Assembly: GCA_026415615.1 (NCBI GenBank)
Contig: JAOAGT010000003.1
Span: 39,077 to 103,076 of the forward strand
Direction of reading: 5' to 3'
DNA length: 64,000 bases
From: Thermoleophilia bacterium
Lineage (GTDB): Bacteria; Actinomycetota; Thermoleophilia; RBG-16-64-13
The notes beneath the pieces are model-generated. The model made no database searches, was not told the origin of the DNA, and saw only the letters and a program-made list of their open reading frames with translations. The translations under genes were made by a program, and so were the position numbers. Positions 1 through 7,879 of the stretch are shown here, piece after piece. Each line of letters starts with the position of its first letter. The stretch's first letter is position 1.

Positions 1-1
1 G

Positions 2-217
2 GTAATAGTCATAGGAGGAAGAGAGTCGGGCAATACCAGGCGACTGGCCGAGCTTTGCGCTGCTACACAGCCACGCACTTATCATGTGGAGACGCCGAGT
101 GAGATACAGAGAGAATGGCTGGTAGGCGCAAGGCGCGTGGGCATCACTGCCGGAGCATCTACTCCGCCGGAACAAGTGCAAGCCGCTCAGTCGCGGATAA
201 GGGAGCTGGATCCGTGA
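2..217 (+). CDS. ispH: 4-hydroxy-3-methylbut-2-enyl diphosphate reductase, C-terminal end (partial)
   Basis: The first 71 codons of an open frame running in from outside the window translate to the end of IspH (LytB). This iron-sulfur enzyme performs the last step of the MEP isoprenoid pathway. Visible family signatures are GGRESGNTRRL near the start and GITAGASTPPEQV near the end, matching the conserved GGxxSxNTxxL and VGITAGAST motifs. The frame ends at TGA 215-217, overlapping the GTG start of der, so the two genes are probably translationally coupled. The N-terminal part with most cluster-binding cysteines lies outside the window. Confidence 0.85.
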   Translation, partial: VIVIGGRESGNTRRLAELCAATQPRTYHVETPSEIQREWLVGARRVGITAGASTPPEQVQAAQSRIRELDP

Positions 218-1533
218 ATAGTATGAGGCCGCGAGTAGCCATTGTTGGATATCCAAATGTGGGGAAGTCCACCTTGTTCAACCGTCTGACCGGGACAAGA
301 GACGCCGTAGTCTCGCCCGAGTTTGGTGTTACGCGTGATCGCAAGGAGGGCGAGGTTGAGTGGAGCGGCCGAGTGTTTACTGTGGTGGACACGGGGGGGA
401 TAGACCTTCAAGGGGAGATTCCCTTTAGCGACCAAGTGAAGCGTCAGGCCGAACTCGCTATCGCGGAGTCCCAGGTCGTGATCTTCCTCGTCGATGGCAA
501 AGCTGGTGTTAGTCCCCAGGATCACGAAATTGCCTCGCTGCTGCGGAGAAGCCAGGTTCCCGTGATTCTTGCGGTGAACAAACTTGATCTCAAGGTTGTC
601 CGCGACCATCTCACTGACTACTGGGAGCTTGGGTTGGGCGAGCCGGTGGGAATCTCCGCGGAGCACGGCCTGGGCGTAGGAGATCTCCTTGATCAAGTGG
701 TAAAGGAGTTGCCGGGGTCCCCCGAAGAGGAGACAACCACATCTGCTATCAGGGTGGCCATTGTCGGGCGTCCCAACGTGGGGAAAAGTTCCCTTCTAAA
801 CGCTTTGCTTGGCCACGAGCGCACCATTGTTTCTCCTATTCCTGGAACCACCCGGGACGCCATTGACACGGACCTAGTTTTCGAAGACACACTGTTTACA
901 TTGGTGGACACGGCGGGTCTCAGACGGCCGGGCAAGCGCACCAGCACTGACCTGGAATACTACAGTGCTCTGCGTGCGCTACGAGCTCTTGAGCGCAGTC
1001 ATGTGGCACTGGTAGTCGTCGACGCGAGCGAAGGTCTTGTCGACCTAGACCTTCAGATTGTCTACGAGGCGCAGCGTGCCAAGTGTGCGACGGCGGTCTT
1101 GTTCAACAAGTGGGATATTAAAAGAATGGACTTAGAGCGCGCTGCAGAGCGGCTTAAAGCCAAGGCTCAGACAAGGCCGCAGTGGCTTACCATTTCCGCA
1201 CTAACTGGCCGAGGGATAGAAAGAGTGCTACCTATGGCCCGGGAGCTTTATGGAAAGTATGCGAGCCGTATTTCTACCGGGGAGCTTAATCGCTGGCTGG
1301 AGACATTGCGGGCTCAAGGTCCAACTCCAACCCGCCGAGGGAAATCTCTTAAGACCTACTATATGGTGCAGTACGCCACCAGTCCCCCGCGCTTCAAAGT
1401 CATGATAAATTCCCGAGCTCTCATCAATAAACCGTTCGCCTATTTTCTGGAGAATCGACTGCGCGAAGATTGGGAGTTGTGGGGAATCCCTCTAGTGATT
1501 GACTTTGAGGGCAAAGAGGAGAGGCACTCTTGA
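214..1533 (+). CDS. der: Ribosome-associated GTPase Der (EngA)
   Basis: Essential double GTPase that assists maturation of the 50S subunit. Two Ras-like G domains in tandem are visible: GYPNVGKS at residues 12-19 with DTGG and NKLD downstream, and GRPNVGKS at 185-192 with DTAG and NKWD. A C-terminal KH-like domain follows. The start chosen is GTG 214, which overlaps the ispH stop and has GGGAG (201-205) eight bases upstream; ATG 223 is the alternative. The resulting 439 aa is the usual family length, whereas extending the frame upstream adds only residues read out of frame through ispH. The last four bases overlap plsY. Confidence 0.93.
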   Translation: MNSMRPRVAIVGYPNVGKSTLFNRLTGTRDAVVSPEFGVTRDRKEGEVEWSGRVFTVVDTGGIDLQGEIPFSDQVKRQAELAIAESQVVIFLVDGKAGVSPQDHEIASLLRRSQVPVILAVNKLDLKVVRDHLTDYWELGLGEPVGISAEHGLGVGDLLDQVVKELPGSPEEETTTSAIRVAIVGRPNVGKSSLLNALLGHERTIVSPIPGTTRDAIDTDLVFEDTLFTLVDTAGLRRPGKRTSTDLEYYSALRALRALERSHVALVVVDASEGLVDLDLQIVYEAQRAKCATAVLFNKWDIKRMDLERAAERLKAKAQTRPQWLTISALTGRGIERVLPMARELYGKYASRISTGELNRWLETLRAQGPTPTRRGKSLKTYYMVQYATSPPRFKVMINSRALINKPFAYFLENRLREDWELWGIPLVIDFEGKEERHS

Positions 1534-2207
1534 ACTTCACCACAGTCCTTATAGGCCTGGCGCTAGTGATCTTCGGCTATTTAGCGGGGTCCTTATCGCC
1601 GAGTGTTTTTCTCGGGAAGATTTTCCAAGGCAAAGACCTAAGGCAATATGGCAGTGGGAATGCAGGGACAGCCAACGCATTCCGAGTGCTGGGACCCCGG
1701 TTAGGTCTAGCGGTTCTGTTTGCTGACCTGCTCAAAGGTGGGATTCCCGTTCTTGTGGCTCGGCTTCTCTTTCCAGAGGCGGATTATGTGCCTTATGTAG
1801 TTGTGCTGGTTGCTCTTGCCTGCGTACTGGGGCACAACTACTCACTGTTTCTGCGTGGCAAGGGGGGGAAGGGGGTGGCCACCGGAGCTGGGGCGGCCAT
1901 AGCCATGATGCCGTTGCCCATGGCGGTCCTCATCGCGCTTTATCTCGTTCTGCTATTTTCAGTTAGGATAGTCTCAGTGGCGTCGATTACGTGCACTGTC
2001 CTTTTCCCAGTGATGGCGGCTGTATTCCAGGAACCTCTTCCGTACATTGTCGTGGCTTGCCTCATGTCCGTCATAGTGCTTTGGGCCCACCGAGGCAACA
2101 TGAAGAGACTTTGGCAAAAAACTGAGCCGCAAGTCAGCTTTCCCTGGAACAAGAGAAACAAGCAATCGTCACGACCAAACGAAGAAAGCCCGCACTCGCG
2201 GGCGTAG
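1530..2207 (+). CDS. plsY: Glycerol-3-phosphate acyltransferase PlsY
   Basis: Polytopic inner-membrane enzyme that transfers an acyl group from acyl phosphate to glycerol-3-phosphate, the first step of phospholipid synthesis. The 225-aa product is strongly hydrophobic. It shows the family loops GSGNAGTANAFRVLG (about residue 42) and GKGGKGVATGAG (about residue 112). The start is TTG 1530, overlapping the der stop by four bases with AGAGGAG just upstream. A polar tail of about 35 residues follows the last membrane segment. The coding end also contains the terminator of the converging tRNA-Pro gene. Confidence 0.92.
   Translation: MNFTTVLIGLALVIFGYLAGSLSPSVFLGKIFQGKDLRQYGSGNAGTANAFRVLGPRLGLAVLFADLLKGGIPVLVARLLFPEADYVPYVVVLVALACVLGHNYSLFLRGKGGKGVATGAGAAIAMMPLPMAVLIALYLVLLFSVRIVSVASITCTVLFPVMAAVFQEPLPYIVVACLMSVIVLWAHRGNMKRLWQKTEPQVSFPWNKRNKQSSRPNEESPHSRA
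2188..2203 (-). terminator. Intrinsic terminator of tRNA-Pro, inside plsY coding end
   Basis: On the minus strand a six-pair GC hairpin (arms 2198-2203 and 2188-2193, four-base loop) is followed by TTTCTT. It lies six bases beyond the 3' end of the tRNA gene. It is formed entirely by plsY codons. Confidence 0.6.
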
Positions 2208-2208
2208 G

Positions 2209-2282
2209 TCGGGACGGGCGGACTTGAACCGCCGGCCTTCCGGCCCCCAGCCGGATGCGCTACCAAACTGCGCCACGTCCCG
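2209..2282 (-). tRNA. tRNA-Pro (GGG anticodon)
   Basis: The minus strand folds as a 74-nt cloverleaf. The acceptor stem CGGGACG pairs with CGTCCCG, the D arm is GCGC/GCGC, and the anticodon stem TCCGG/CCGGA encloses loop CTGGGGG, giving anticodon GGG. The T arm is GGCGG/CCGCC with TTCAAGT, and the discriminator is A. CCA is not encoded. It reads proline codon CCC and possibly other CCN codons. The gene converges on plsY, whose stop codon is one base away. Confidence 0.95.
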
Positions 2283-2295
2283 ACAGCGCGGCAAC

Positions 2296-2301
2296 AGTAT
2301 A
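2296..2301 (-). promoter_or_regulatory. -10 element of the tRNA-Pro promoter
   Basis: Reverse strand TATACT lies 14 bases upstream of the mature tRNA 5' end, the expected place for a -10 box of a short-leader tRNA transcript. I could not find a good -35 partner. Confidence 0.45.
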
Positions 2302-2453
2302 GCGCGCAACCGCTCTTGCTACTACTCCCGACGTGGTTGCATGCTAGCATGGAGACAGACCTTGCAAGACCGAAAGCACCCACGTGCGCAAGGCGTCTCA
2401 TGTGGTATGCGCGGCAGGTATTTCGTGGGCATCAGTGACGAGAGGAGGTAGCC

Positions 2454-4976
2454 GTGAGAGCAGTCGTCATGGCTGGAGGGCAGGGCACTAGGCTTCGTCC
2501 TCTTACGTCAAATCAGCCCAAACCAATGGTCTCGGTGGTAAACAAGCCTGCGATTCAGCACATCCTGGAGCTCCTCAAACGCCATGGTATTACGGAAGTA
2601 GTGATCACTCTTGCTTTTCTGCCTCGGCTTATCCGTAACTACTTTGGAGATGGGAGCAGCCTTGGCATGCGCATTGACTACACAGTTGAGGAGGTTCCCG
2701 CTGGTACGGCCGGTTCGCTACGACTGGCAAAGGATCTTCTGCAAGAGACTTTCTTGGTCATAAGCGGAGACGCCCTTACAGACTTTGACCTCACTCAGTT
2801 GGTGTCTTTTCACCGTGAGAAGCAGGCGCACGTCACTATCGCGTTAAAAAGCGTGGCAAATCCGCTCGAGTTTGGTGTAGTCGTCACCGATGAGGAAGGA
2901 CGCATACAGCGCTTTCTGGAGAAACCAGGATGGGGGCAAGTATTCTCCGACACAGTCAACACGGGTATATACGTTATTGAACCCCACGTTCTTGACCACA
3001 TCCCGGAGAATCAACCCTACGACTTCAGCCACGAACTCTTTCCCAAGCTGCTCGAAATGGGGGCTCCCTTGTTCGGCATGGTATGCCAGGGCTACTGGCA
3101 GGATATAGGGACGCTGGAGCAATATTTCCAGGCCAACCGTGACGCTTTGGATGGGAAGGTAAAGGTAACTCCGCCAGGAGTCCGTCTGAGAGGGAACATC
3201 TGGGTAGCGCGAGACGCCTCTCTTGACACTCTCGATGATGTACAAGGCCCGGCAGTGATTGGGGAGGGTGTGCGGATCGAGCCAGGAGCGCGCATACTCC
3301 CGTACACAGTGCTTGGTAACAACACAGTGGTGAGATCTGGAGCTCAGGTTGGAAGCTCTGTAGTGGGAGAGAACAGCTACATTGCTTCTGGAGCTGTCAT
3401 CGAAGGCGCAATTCTTGGCCACGCAGTGGAGGTACACGAGAACGCCCACATAGCCGAGGGTGCGGTTATTGGGGATCGCTGCAACATAGGCCGGAACGCG
3501 GTAATCGCCAATAACGTAAAGATCTATCCCTTCAAGAATGTTGAGCCTGGGTCAACTGTTCGGTCATCGATTGTGTGGGAGACTCGGGGACCTAGCACGC
3601 TTTTCGGCCGCAACGGGGTTCGTGGGCTCGCAAACGTCGATGTGACTCCTGAGATGGCAATGAGGCTGGCCATGGCCTATGGAAGCCTACTTCCACACGG
3701 GGCCCATGTAACGACCAGCCGCGATGCTCATCACGCGTGCAGGGTCCTGAAGCGCGCAATTATCAGCGGTCTTAACTCCACTGGTGTGAATGTCCGTGAC
3801 TTAACTATGGCTCCATTGGCCGTAAACAGGTTTGATATCAAGAGCGGAAACTCGGTAGGTGGCATCCACGTGCAACGGAGCCTTGATGACCCTGACCAGG
3901 TGGAAATCCTCTTCTCCGAGGGGCCTGGTGTCCCTATCGACACGCGACGGGAGCGGGCGATAGAGAACCTGTACTTTCGTGAAGATTTTCGCAGGGCCGG
4001 TTTTGAGGAAATGGGCCAGGTAGTGTACCCACCCAGGGTTATCGAGGCGTACACAAACGCGCTGCTGGATGCGTGGGACACTGCCGCTATTCGCGCCCGT
4101 GAGCCGCGCCTAGTTCTCGACTATTCCGCCTCGGTTTCTGCCCTTTTCTTTTCATCCGCTCTCGCCAAGATTGGGGTGGAAACCATTGCCCTTAACACGG
4201 CGGCCCGGGCTCGGGCGCAATTTACACTGAAGGACAACCTCTCGGGCGCTATACAGAGAGTGGGGGAGCTGGTCCAGGCTAGCGAGGCTGACCTGGGAGC
4301 CATACTGGATCCCGGCGCTGAATATCTGTTCGTGGTGGACGAAAAGGGGCAAAGAGTGCCCGACGCCTTGCTGATGCTTCTGCTTCTGAAACACGCCGCC
4401 TTGCAAGCTCAAAGTGGTGCCGCGGTAGTGCCCCAAAACGCTACGCGCCTATGCGAACAGATTGTAGCCCCAACTGCTGTGGTCATTCGCCGCACACGCT
4501 GCTCAAAGGCAGCGCTGATGGCCGAAGCGACACGTCCTCGCACGGTATTTGCGGCCAGCACCGACGGCGGGTACATCTTTCCCTCTGTCCTTGCCTCGAT
4601 GGATGGACTTTGTGCGCTAGGCAAAGTACTTGAGCTGTTGTCCTTGACAGATAAGCGTCTTTCCCAGCTCGTAGCAGAGTTGCCGGTGCCGCACATAGTC
4701 CATGAGATTTTTACTTGCCCCTGGGACCTTAAGGGCTCCGTGATGCGGCGCCTGAGTGACAAGCTGCGCCATAGACGTGTTTCTTTAGTTGATGGGATCA
4801 AGGTCTTCTTGGACCGGTCCGAGTGGGTTCTTGTAGTACCCGACGTGGAAGAGCCAGCATTCCACGTCTATGCAGAGGCAGCACACGACGAACGAGCGGC
4901 CACCCTTGCACAGGAATATCTAGCACTGCTAAGTGAGACAGTCCGGGAGGCTCAGGAACTAGGCAGTTCCTTGTGA
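2454..4976 (+). CDS. Mannose-1-phosphate guanylyltransferase fused to a degenerate phosphomannomutase domain
   Basis: The 840-aa fusion has three parts. Residues 1-235 are a nucleotidyltransferase with the G-G-x-G-T-R-L-R-P-L-T signature at 8-18. Residues 240-370 are left-handed beta-helix hexapeptide repeats. From about 380 to the end it resembles the phosphomannomutase/phosphoglucomutase family. The first part should make GDP-mannose or a related NDP-sugar for cell-envelope glycans. The mutase half keeps an FGRNGVRG start (384-391) but lacks the usual TASHNP phosphoserine loop (residues 470-480 read [11 protein letters not shown]). It also lacks the DGDGDR metal loop (619-626 read D-P-G-A-E-Y-L-F), so it is probably not a mutase. 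The start is GTG 2454 with AGAGGAGGT at 2441-2449. The 3' end overlaps the converging GTPase gene by 18 bases. Confidence 0.85.
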   Translation: MRAVVMAGGQGTRLRPLTSNQPKPMVSVVNKPAIQHILELLKRHGITEVVITLAFLPRLIRNYFGDGSSLGMRIDYTVEEVPAGTAGSLRLAKDLLQETFLVISGDALTDFDLTQLVSFHREKQAHVTIALKSVANPLEFGVVVTDEEGRIQRFLEKPGWGQVFSDTVNTGIYVIEPHVLDHIPENQPYDFSHELFPKLLEMGAPLFGMVCQGYWQDIGTLEQYFQANRDALDGKVKVTPPGVRLRGNIWVARDASLDTLDDVQGPAVIGEGVRIEPGARILPYTVLGNNTVVRSGAQVGSSVVGENSYIASGAVIEGAILGHAVEVHENAHIAEGAVIGDRCNIGRNAVIANNVKIYPFKNVEPGSTVRSSIVWETRGPSTLFGRNGVRGLANVDVTPEMAMRLAMAYGSLLPHGAHVTTSRDAHHACRVLKRAIISGLNSTGVNVRDLTMAPLAVNRFDIKSGNSVGGIHVQRSLDDPDQVEILFSEGPGVPIDTRRERAIENLYFREDFRRAGFEEMGQVVYPPRVIEAYTNALLDAWDTAAIRAREPRLVLDYSASVSALFFSSALAKIGVETIALNTAARARAQFTLKDNLSGAIQRVGELVQASEADLGAILDPGAEYLFVVDEKGQRVPDALLMLLLLKHAALQAQSGAAVVPQNATRLCEQIVAPTAVVIRRTRCSKAALMAEATRPRTVFAASTDGGYIFPSVLASMDGLCALGKVLELLSLTDKRLSQLVAELPVPHIVHEIFTCPWDLKGSVMRRLSDKLRHRRVSLVDGIKVFLDRSEWVLVVPDVEEPAFHVYAEAAHDERAATLAQEYLALLSETVREAQELGSSL

Positions 4977-5549
4977 GCTGGAAGCCACCACTTGCTTGCA
5001 GATCGTCTTGAGAGTTTCAAATACTCCTACTCCGGATATAGCCACGGCCTCGATGACTGGCGCTCCGGTGTGGTTGAAGAGCTCTGTGAGATCGGCTACT
5101 GAGAAGATATCGCTTAGGTCCCGCTTGTTTAGCTGAATAACCATGGGAATTTTTGCCGGGTCAAGTTCCTGTTCCATCAGGTTTTCCCAGAGATTCAGGT
5201 AGCTTTCCACGTTTTCATCCAGGCGGGATATTTGGCTGTCAACGACAAACACGATGCCGTCTACTCCCTGCAGCACAAGCTTGCGCGAGGCGTTGTAAAA
5301 AGGTTGACCGGGTGTAGTGTAAAGGTGAAAACGAGTTTGTAGACCCTTAACGGTTCCCAAGAACAGCGGCAGAAAGTCAAAGTAAAGCGTTCTTTCCTCC
5401 TCGGTGGAGATGCTCACGAGCCGCCCGCGGGTGCGCGGATTAAGCCGCTTGTGGATATATTGAACGTTGGTGGTTTTTCCGCACAGGCCGCAGCCGTAGT
5501 AGACAACCTTGTAGTTGATTTCCCTGGCAGCTAAGTTTATAAGAGCCAC
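4959..5549 (-). CDS. MglA-type small Ras-like GTPase
   Basis: A 196-aa soluble GTPase of the bacterial MglA family. The P-loop G-C-G-L-C-G-K-T-T is at 19-27. The G3 motif reads TTPGQ (78-82) with Thr in place of the Ras Asp, a hallmark of MglA. NKRD is at 141-144. In Myxococcus and relatives MglA sets front-rear polarity and acts on type IV pili; its GTPase-activating partner MglB is a roadblock protein. Here a roadblock gene lies 57 bases upstream in the same direction, suggesting a functional pair. The start is GTG 5549 behind AAGGAG. The 3' end overlaps the opposite-strand sugar nucleotidyltransferase gene by 18 bases. Confidence 0.87.
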   Translation of the reverse strand: MALINLAAREINYKVVYYGCGLCGKTTNVQYIHKRLNPRTRGRLVSISTEEERTLYFDFLPLFLGTVKGLQTRFHLYTTPGQPFYNASRKLVLQGVDGIVFVVDSQISRLDENVESYLNLWENLMEQELDPAKIPMVIQLNKRDLSDIFSVADLTELFNHTGAPVIEAVAISGVGVFETLKTICKQVVASSSQGTA

Positions 5550-5606
5550 AGTTGCAACTCCTTGTGCTGACCCGATGAGGCAAGATATCCGCTCAGTTTC
5601 ACCCTC

Positions 5607-6098
5607 TTACTCATTTGGAAGAGTATCTATCGCTATTCCCGCTTGGTTCCAGTAATCATCATCAAGTAGGACCCCGCTGTGTTCTTTCCTGCTAACATCG
5701 GCCTGGTCCAGGACGGGCTTGAGTGCTTCCACCGCCCTTTGCGTAAAGAGACGCATCCGGCCGATCTGTACGTCACGGCCAAACGTGATGAGCAGCAAGA
5801 ACTGGTCGGTCACCTGTACCACATGCAAGTTGGATTCCTTCCCCTCATGAAACAACAGGGTGAACTCTTTTTCCTTAAGCAGCTCGGCAAGCTGCCTGGT
5901 TGCCGCGAACGAACCTGCAGCAAGAGCCGCCAGAGAGAGTGCATCGGTATCAGCATCTGGTGGCGCAGTTCCGATTGGTTGGCCGCTAGCCGAAATGAGC
6001 GCTACCAACTGCGCACGTGTCAGACTGCGCAATTTGACGAGAACCCTGTCTATGACGGCCATCTCCCGCTCGCCAATGAAGAGGTCCCTATGGCTCAC
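5607..6098 (-). CDS. Roadblock/LC7 domain protein, probable MglB-like GTPase partner
   Basis: A 163-aa protein with a single roadblock/LC7 fold. The segment from about residue 14 to 125 has the typical opening IDRVLVKLRSLTRAQLVALIS, an alanine-rich helix and a final beta-strand LLLITFG. Such proteins dimerise and regulate MglA-type GTPases. It is the first gene of a two-gene minus-strand unit with the GTPase. The start is GTG 6098 with GGGAGGA upstream; an internal ATG at residue 13 is an alternative. The last 40 residues are not recognisable. I infer the pairing from adjacency and family knowledge. Confidence 0.75.
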   Translation of the reverse strand: MSHRDLFIGEREMAVIDRVLVKLRSLTRAQLVALISASGQPIGTAPPDADTDALSLAALAAGSFAATRQLAELLKEKEFTLLFHEGKESNLHVVQVTDQFLLLITFGRDVQIGRMRLFTQRAVEALKPVLDQADVSRKEHSGVLLDDDYWNQAGIAIDTLPNE

Positions 6099-6210
6099 GT
6101 TGAAGTCCTCCCGCAGCTATGCGCCTTTCGGCTGTACACAAGTCTAATATCGGCATCCTTTGAGCGACACTTCAGCTACTGGATGAGCAAAAGCCCTGTG
6201 CTATCATGAC

Positions 6211-6228
6211 GGCCAGCCGATACTGGCC
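6211..6228 (+). promoter_or_regulatory. Hairpin just upstream of the gcvH ribosome binding site
   Basis: GGCCAG (6211-6216) and CTGGCC (6223-6228) form a perfect six-pair stem with a six-base loop, ending three bases before the AAAGGAG of gcvH. A TATCAT box at 6202-6207 could be the -10 of the gcvH promoter but has no clear -35. It may be a protein-binding site or a leader structure. Confidence 0.35.
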
Positions 6229-6242
6229 AGAAAGGAGCGCAC

Positions 6243-6626
6243 GTGAATCCAAGGAGTCTCAAGTATCACAGAGAGCACAGCTGGGCTCGGATAGAGGGTG
6301 ATACTGCTGTTTTTGGCATTACCGACTATGCCCAAGAGTCATTGGGAGACATCGTCTTTGTGGAGCTGCCTGATGTTGGAGACGAGGTAGAGGCTGGCAA
6401 GCCTTGCGGCGAGATAGAGTCGGTCAAGGCTGTGTCGGACATATATGCTCCTCTCAGCGGCACCGTCATCGAGGTCAACGAAGCCGTTATTGACGCCCCC
6501 GAAACTATTAACGAAAGCCCGTACGAGGACGGATGGCTTGTAAAGGTTCGGCTCAGCGATCACGCGGAGATCGACGACCTGCTAAGTGAGGAGGAATATA
6601 ACGAGCTTCTTGCCTCTGAGGAGTAG
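6243..6626 (+). CDS. gcvH: Glycine cleavage system H protein
   Basis: Lipoyl carrier that shuttles the aminomethyl group between the P, T and L proteins of the glycine cleavage complex. The 127-aa sequence has the full H-protein fold and the lipoylation motif ESVKAVSDIYAPLSG, with the modified lysine at residue 62. The start is GTG 6243 with AAAGGAG upstream. No gcvT, gcvP or lipoate genes are in the window. It stands at the head of the gcvH-RsiG-like-FHA-MerR row, the neighbourhood also seen around Rv1826-Rv1828 in mycobacteria. A GCGCGG/CCGCGC hairpin (6648-6662) follows the stop. Confidence 0.93.
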   Translation: MNPRSLKYHREHSWARIEGDTAVFGITDYAQESLGDIVFVELPDVGDEVEAGKPCGEIESVKAVSDIYAPLSGTVIEVNEAVIDAPETINESPYEDGWLVKVRLSDHAEIDDLLSEEEYNELLASEE

Positions 6627-6663
6627 CACAGCTGCTTCCAAGAGGCAGCGCGGCTGCCGCGCA

Positions 6664-6692
6664 TTGCAGGTACCGGAACAAGCCGGTATAGT
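6664..6692 (+). promoter_or_regulatory. Sigma-70-type promoter for the RsiG-like gene
   Basis: TTGCAG (6664-6669) and TATAGT (6687-6692) are separated by exactly 17 bases, a near-consensus housekeeping promoter. Transcription would start near 6699, giving a leader of about 20 bases before the GTG at 6719. It makes the RsiG-like, FHA and MerR-like genes independently transcribable from gcvH. Confidence 0.65.
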
Positions 6693-6718
6693 GAGCTCAA
6701 AGCCACGAGGTGAAAGCT

Positions 6719-7024
6719 GTGGATGAGTCTTCGTTCGAGCGTCTGCTAAATATCCAATCCTACAGCGATGAGGAGCTCAAGGCTTTGCTTGCGCGCCTAG
6801 AGGAGGAGGAACGGGAGATCTCTAAACGCAGGCGAATCCTTCATGGGGAGCTTGACATCGTACGAGCTGAACTGGTGAGAAGACTCAGAGATCGGGGCCG
6901 CGAGGGGGGATTGGTCGTTGATGGGGATGTGAGCGCTCTTGCCCAAATTCTGGCTCGGAAGCCGGCAAAGCCACCCACCGGCGATGAGGCCGAGCCCCAA
7001 GCGGAACCCCAGGGACAGGAGTAG
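6719..7024 (+). CDS. RsiG-like candidate c-di-GMP-responsive anti-sigma factor
   Basis: A 101-aa helical protein. A coiled-coil region from about residue 16 to 58 contains the spaced residues E31, S35, R38, H42 and D46. This is the pattern E-x3-S-x2-R-x3-Q-x3-D known for cyclic di-GMP contact in RsiG of Streptomyces and Rubrobacter, with His in the Gln position. The surrounding context (ISKRRRILHGELDIVRAEL) is also very RsiG-like. In those organisms RsiG with c-di-GMP sequesters the sigma factor WhiG. No WhiG-type gene is in this window. The C-terminal 40 residues are acidic and proline-rich and probably disordered. I chose GTG 6719 because GAGGTG (6707-6712) sits at good distance; GTG 6710 would overlap that SD. 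The FHA gene starts eight bases downstream. Confidence 0.65.
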   Translation: MDESSFERLLNIQSYSDEELKALLARLEEEEREISKRRRILHGELDIVRAELVRRLRDRGREGGLVVDGDVSALAQILARKPAKPPTGDEAEPQAEPQGQE

Positions 7025-7031
7025 GTGAACT

Positions 7032-7871
7032 ATGGCCGATGAGCTGAGTCCCGCTGTCCAGAGAATTCAAAAACGTTTCCGCGATTTCTCTGTGGATGTG
7101 CGCGAGGAGCGCGTCATAAGGTACATTGCGGGCCAGCTTCGTATGGGCCGTCGCATAGACGACATCTTCCAGGATTCATATGTTCTTGCCCACACCACGG
7201 AGGCGCAACGGTCGCAAATCCTCGAGAATCCCGCCTTGATCCGAGCTATCGAGGAGGAAATCAGGCGTCAGTTTGCCGACTACGCGTGCGGCACAGCCGA
7301 AAGTGGGGGAGAGGCGGGTGCGATGAGCTCTCAAGCAGCGCGGGCTAAAACCTGGGAAGTGGATCCACCAGACCCACCCGAAGACGCTTGGGGTCAGGAG
7401 CCAATCAGGTGTCGTTTTTGCGGAGTTGAAAACACGCCTGATTCAAACTTCTGCCGGCGGTGCGGGGCCCGGTTACGTAGACCAGATGTATCCGAATCGA
7501 CGCTCGTATTTACTCCAGCCGACCAGGACACGGGAAACATCTCTGCGCCCGTTACCAGTCGGGTCGCGGGCACAGTGCTTGTAATCCGCGCGGGCGGTGG
7601 CAGAGAGGGGGAGGTTATCCCTCTTGGAAATGAGGTCTTGACCATCGGCCGGAGCCCTCATAGCGACCTCTTCTTGGATGATGTCACAGTTTCCCGTCAC
7701 CACGCACGAATTGTGCGCGATGAGCATGGCTTCCTCGTCGAGGATCTAAACAGCCTCAACGGAACATACGTAAACCGCAGAAGAATTGAGAGGCATCTCC
7801 TTACTCATGGAGACGAGCTCCAGATAGGAAAGTTCAAACTTGCCTTTCTTGAGCACGCAGACGAAGTCTGA
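7032..7871 (+). CDS. FHA-domain protein with zinc ribbon (GarA-related)
   Basis: A 279-aa three-part protein. An N-terminal helical region (about 5-85) is unfamiliar. A zinc ribbon follows with C127, C130, C141 and C144. A forkhead-associated domain runs from about 180 to 275, with the phosphothreonine-binding residues G206-R207-S208, S221-R222-H223 and N243-G244. Between ribbon and FHA lies S-E-S-T-L-V-F around T157, resembling the phospho-acceptor segment E-T-T-S-V-F of mycobacterial GarA. GarA switches glutamate metabolism through Ser/Thr kinase control and binds its own phosphorylated tail. Its position after gcvH and before a MerR-like gene matches Rv1826-1828. Regulation by a kinase is inferred; no kinase is in the window. 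Confidence 0.8.
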   Translation: MADELSPAVQRIQKRFRDFSVDVREERVIRYIAGQLRMGRRIDDIFQDSYVLAHTTEAQRSQILENPALIRAIEEEIRRQFADYACGTAESGGEAGAMSSQAARAKTWEVDPPDPPEDAWGQEPIRCRFCGVENTPDSNFCRRCGARLRRPDVSESTLVFTPADQDTGNISAPVTSRVAGTVLVIRAGGGREGEVIPLGNEVLTIGRSPHSDLFLDDVTVSRHHARIVRDEHGFLVEDLNSLNGTYVNRRRIERHLLTHGDELQIGKFKLAFLEHADEV

Positions 7872-7879
7872 CAACTTGC

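Noticed and set aside
115-213. Der extended upstream by 33 codons
   Set aside because: These codons read through the ispH end in another frame; the extension lacks family similarity and GTG 214 has the better SD.
2844-3449. 201-codon minus-strand open frame inside the mannose-1-phosphate guanylyltransferase fusion
   Set aside because: Antisense shadow of a conserved nucleotidyltransferase domain, without its own SD or domain.
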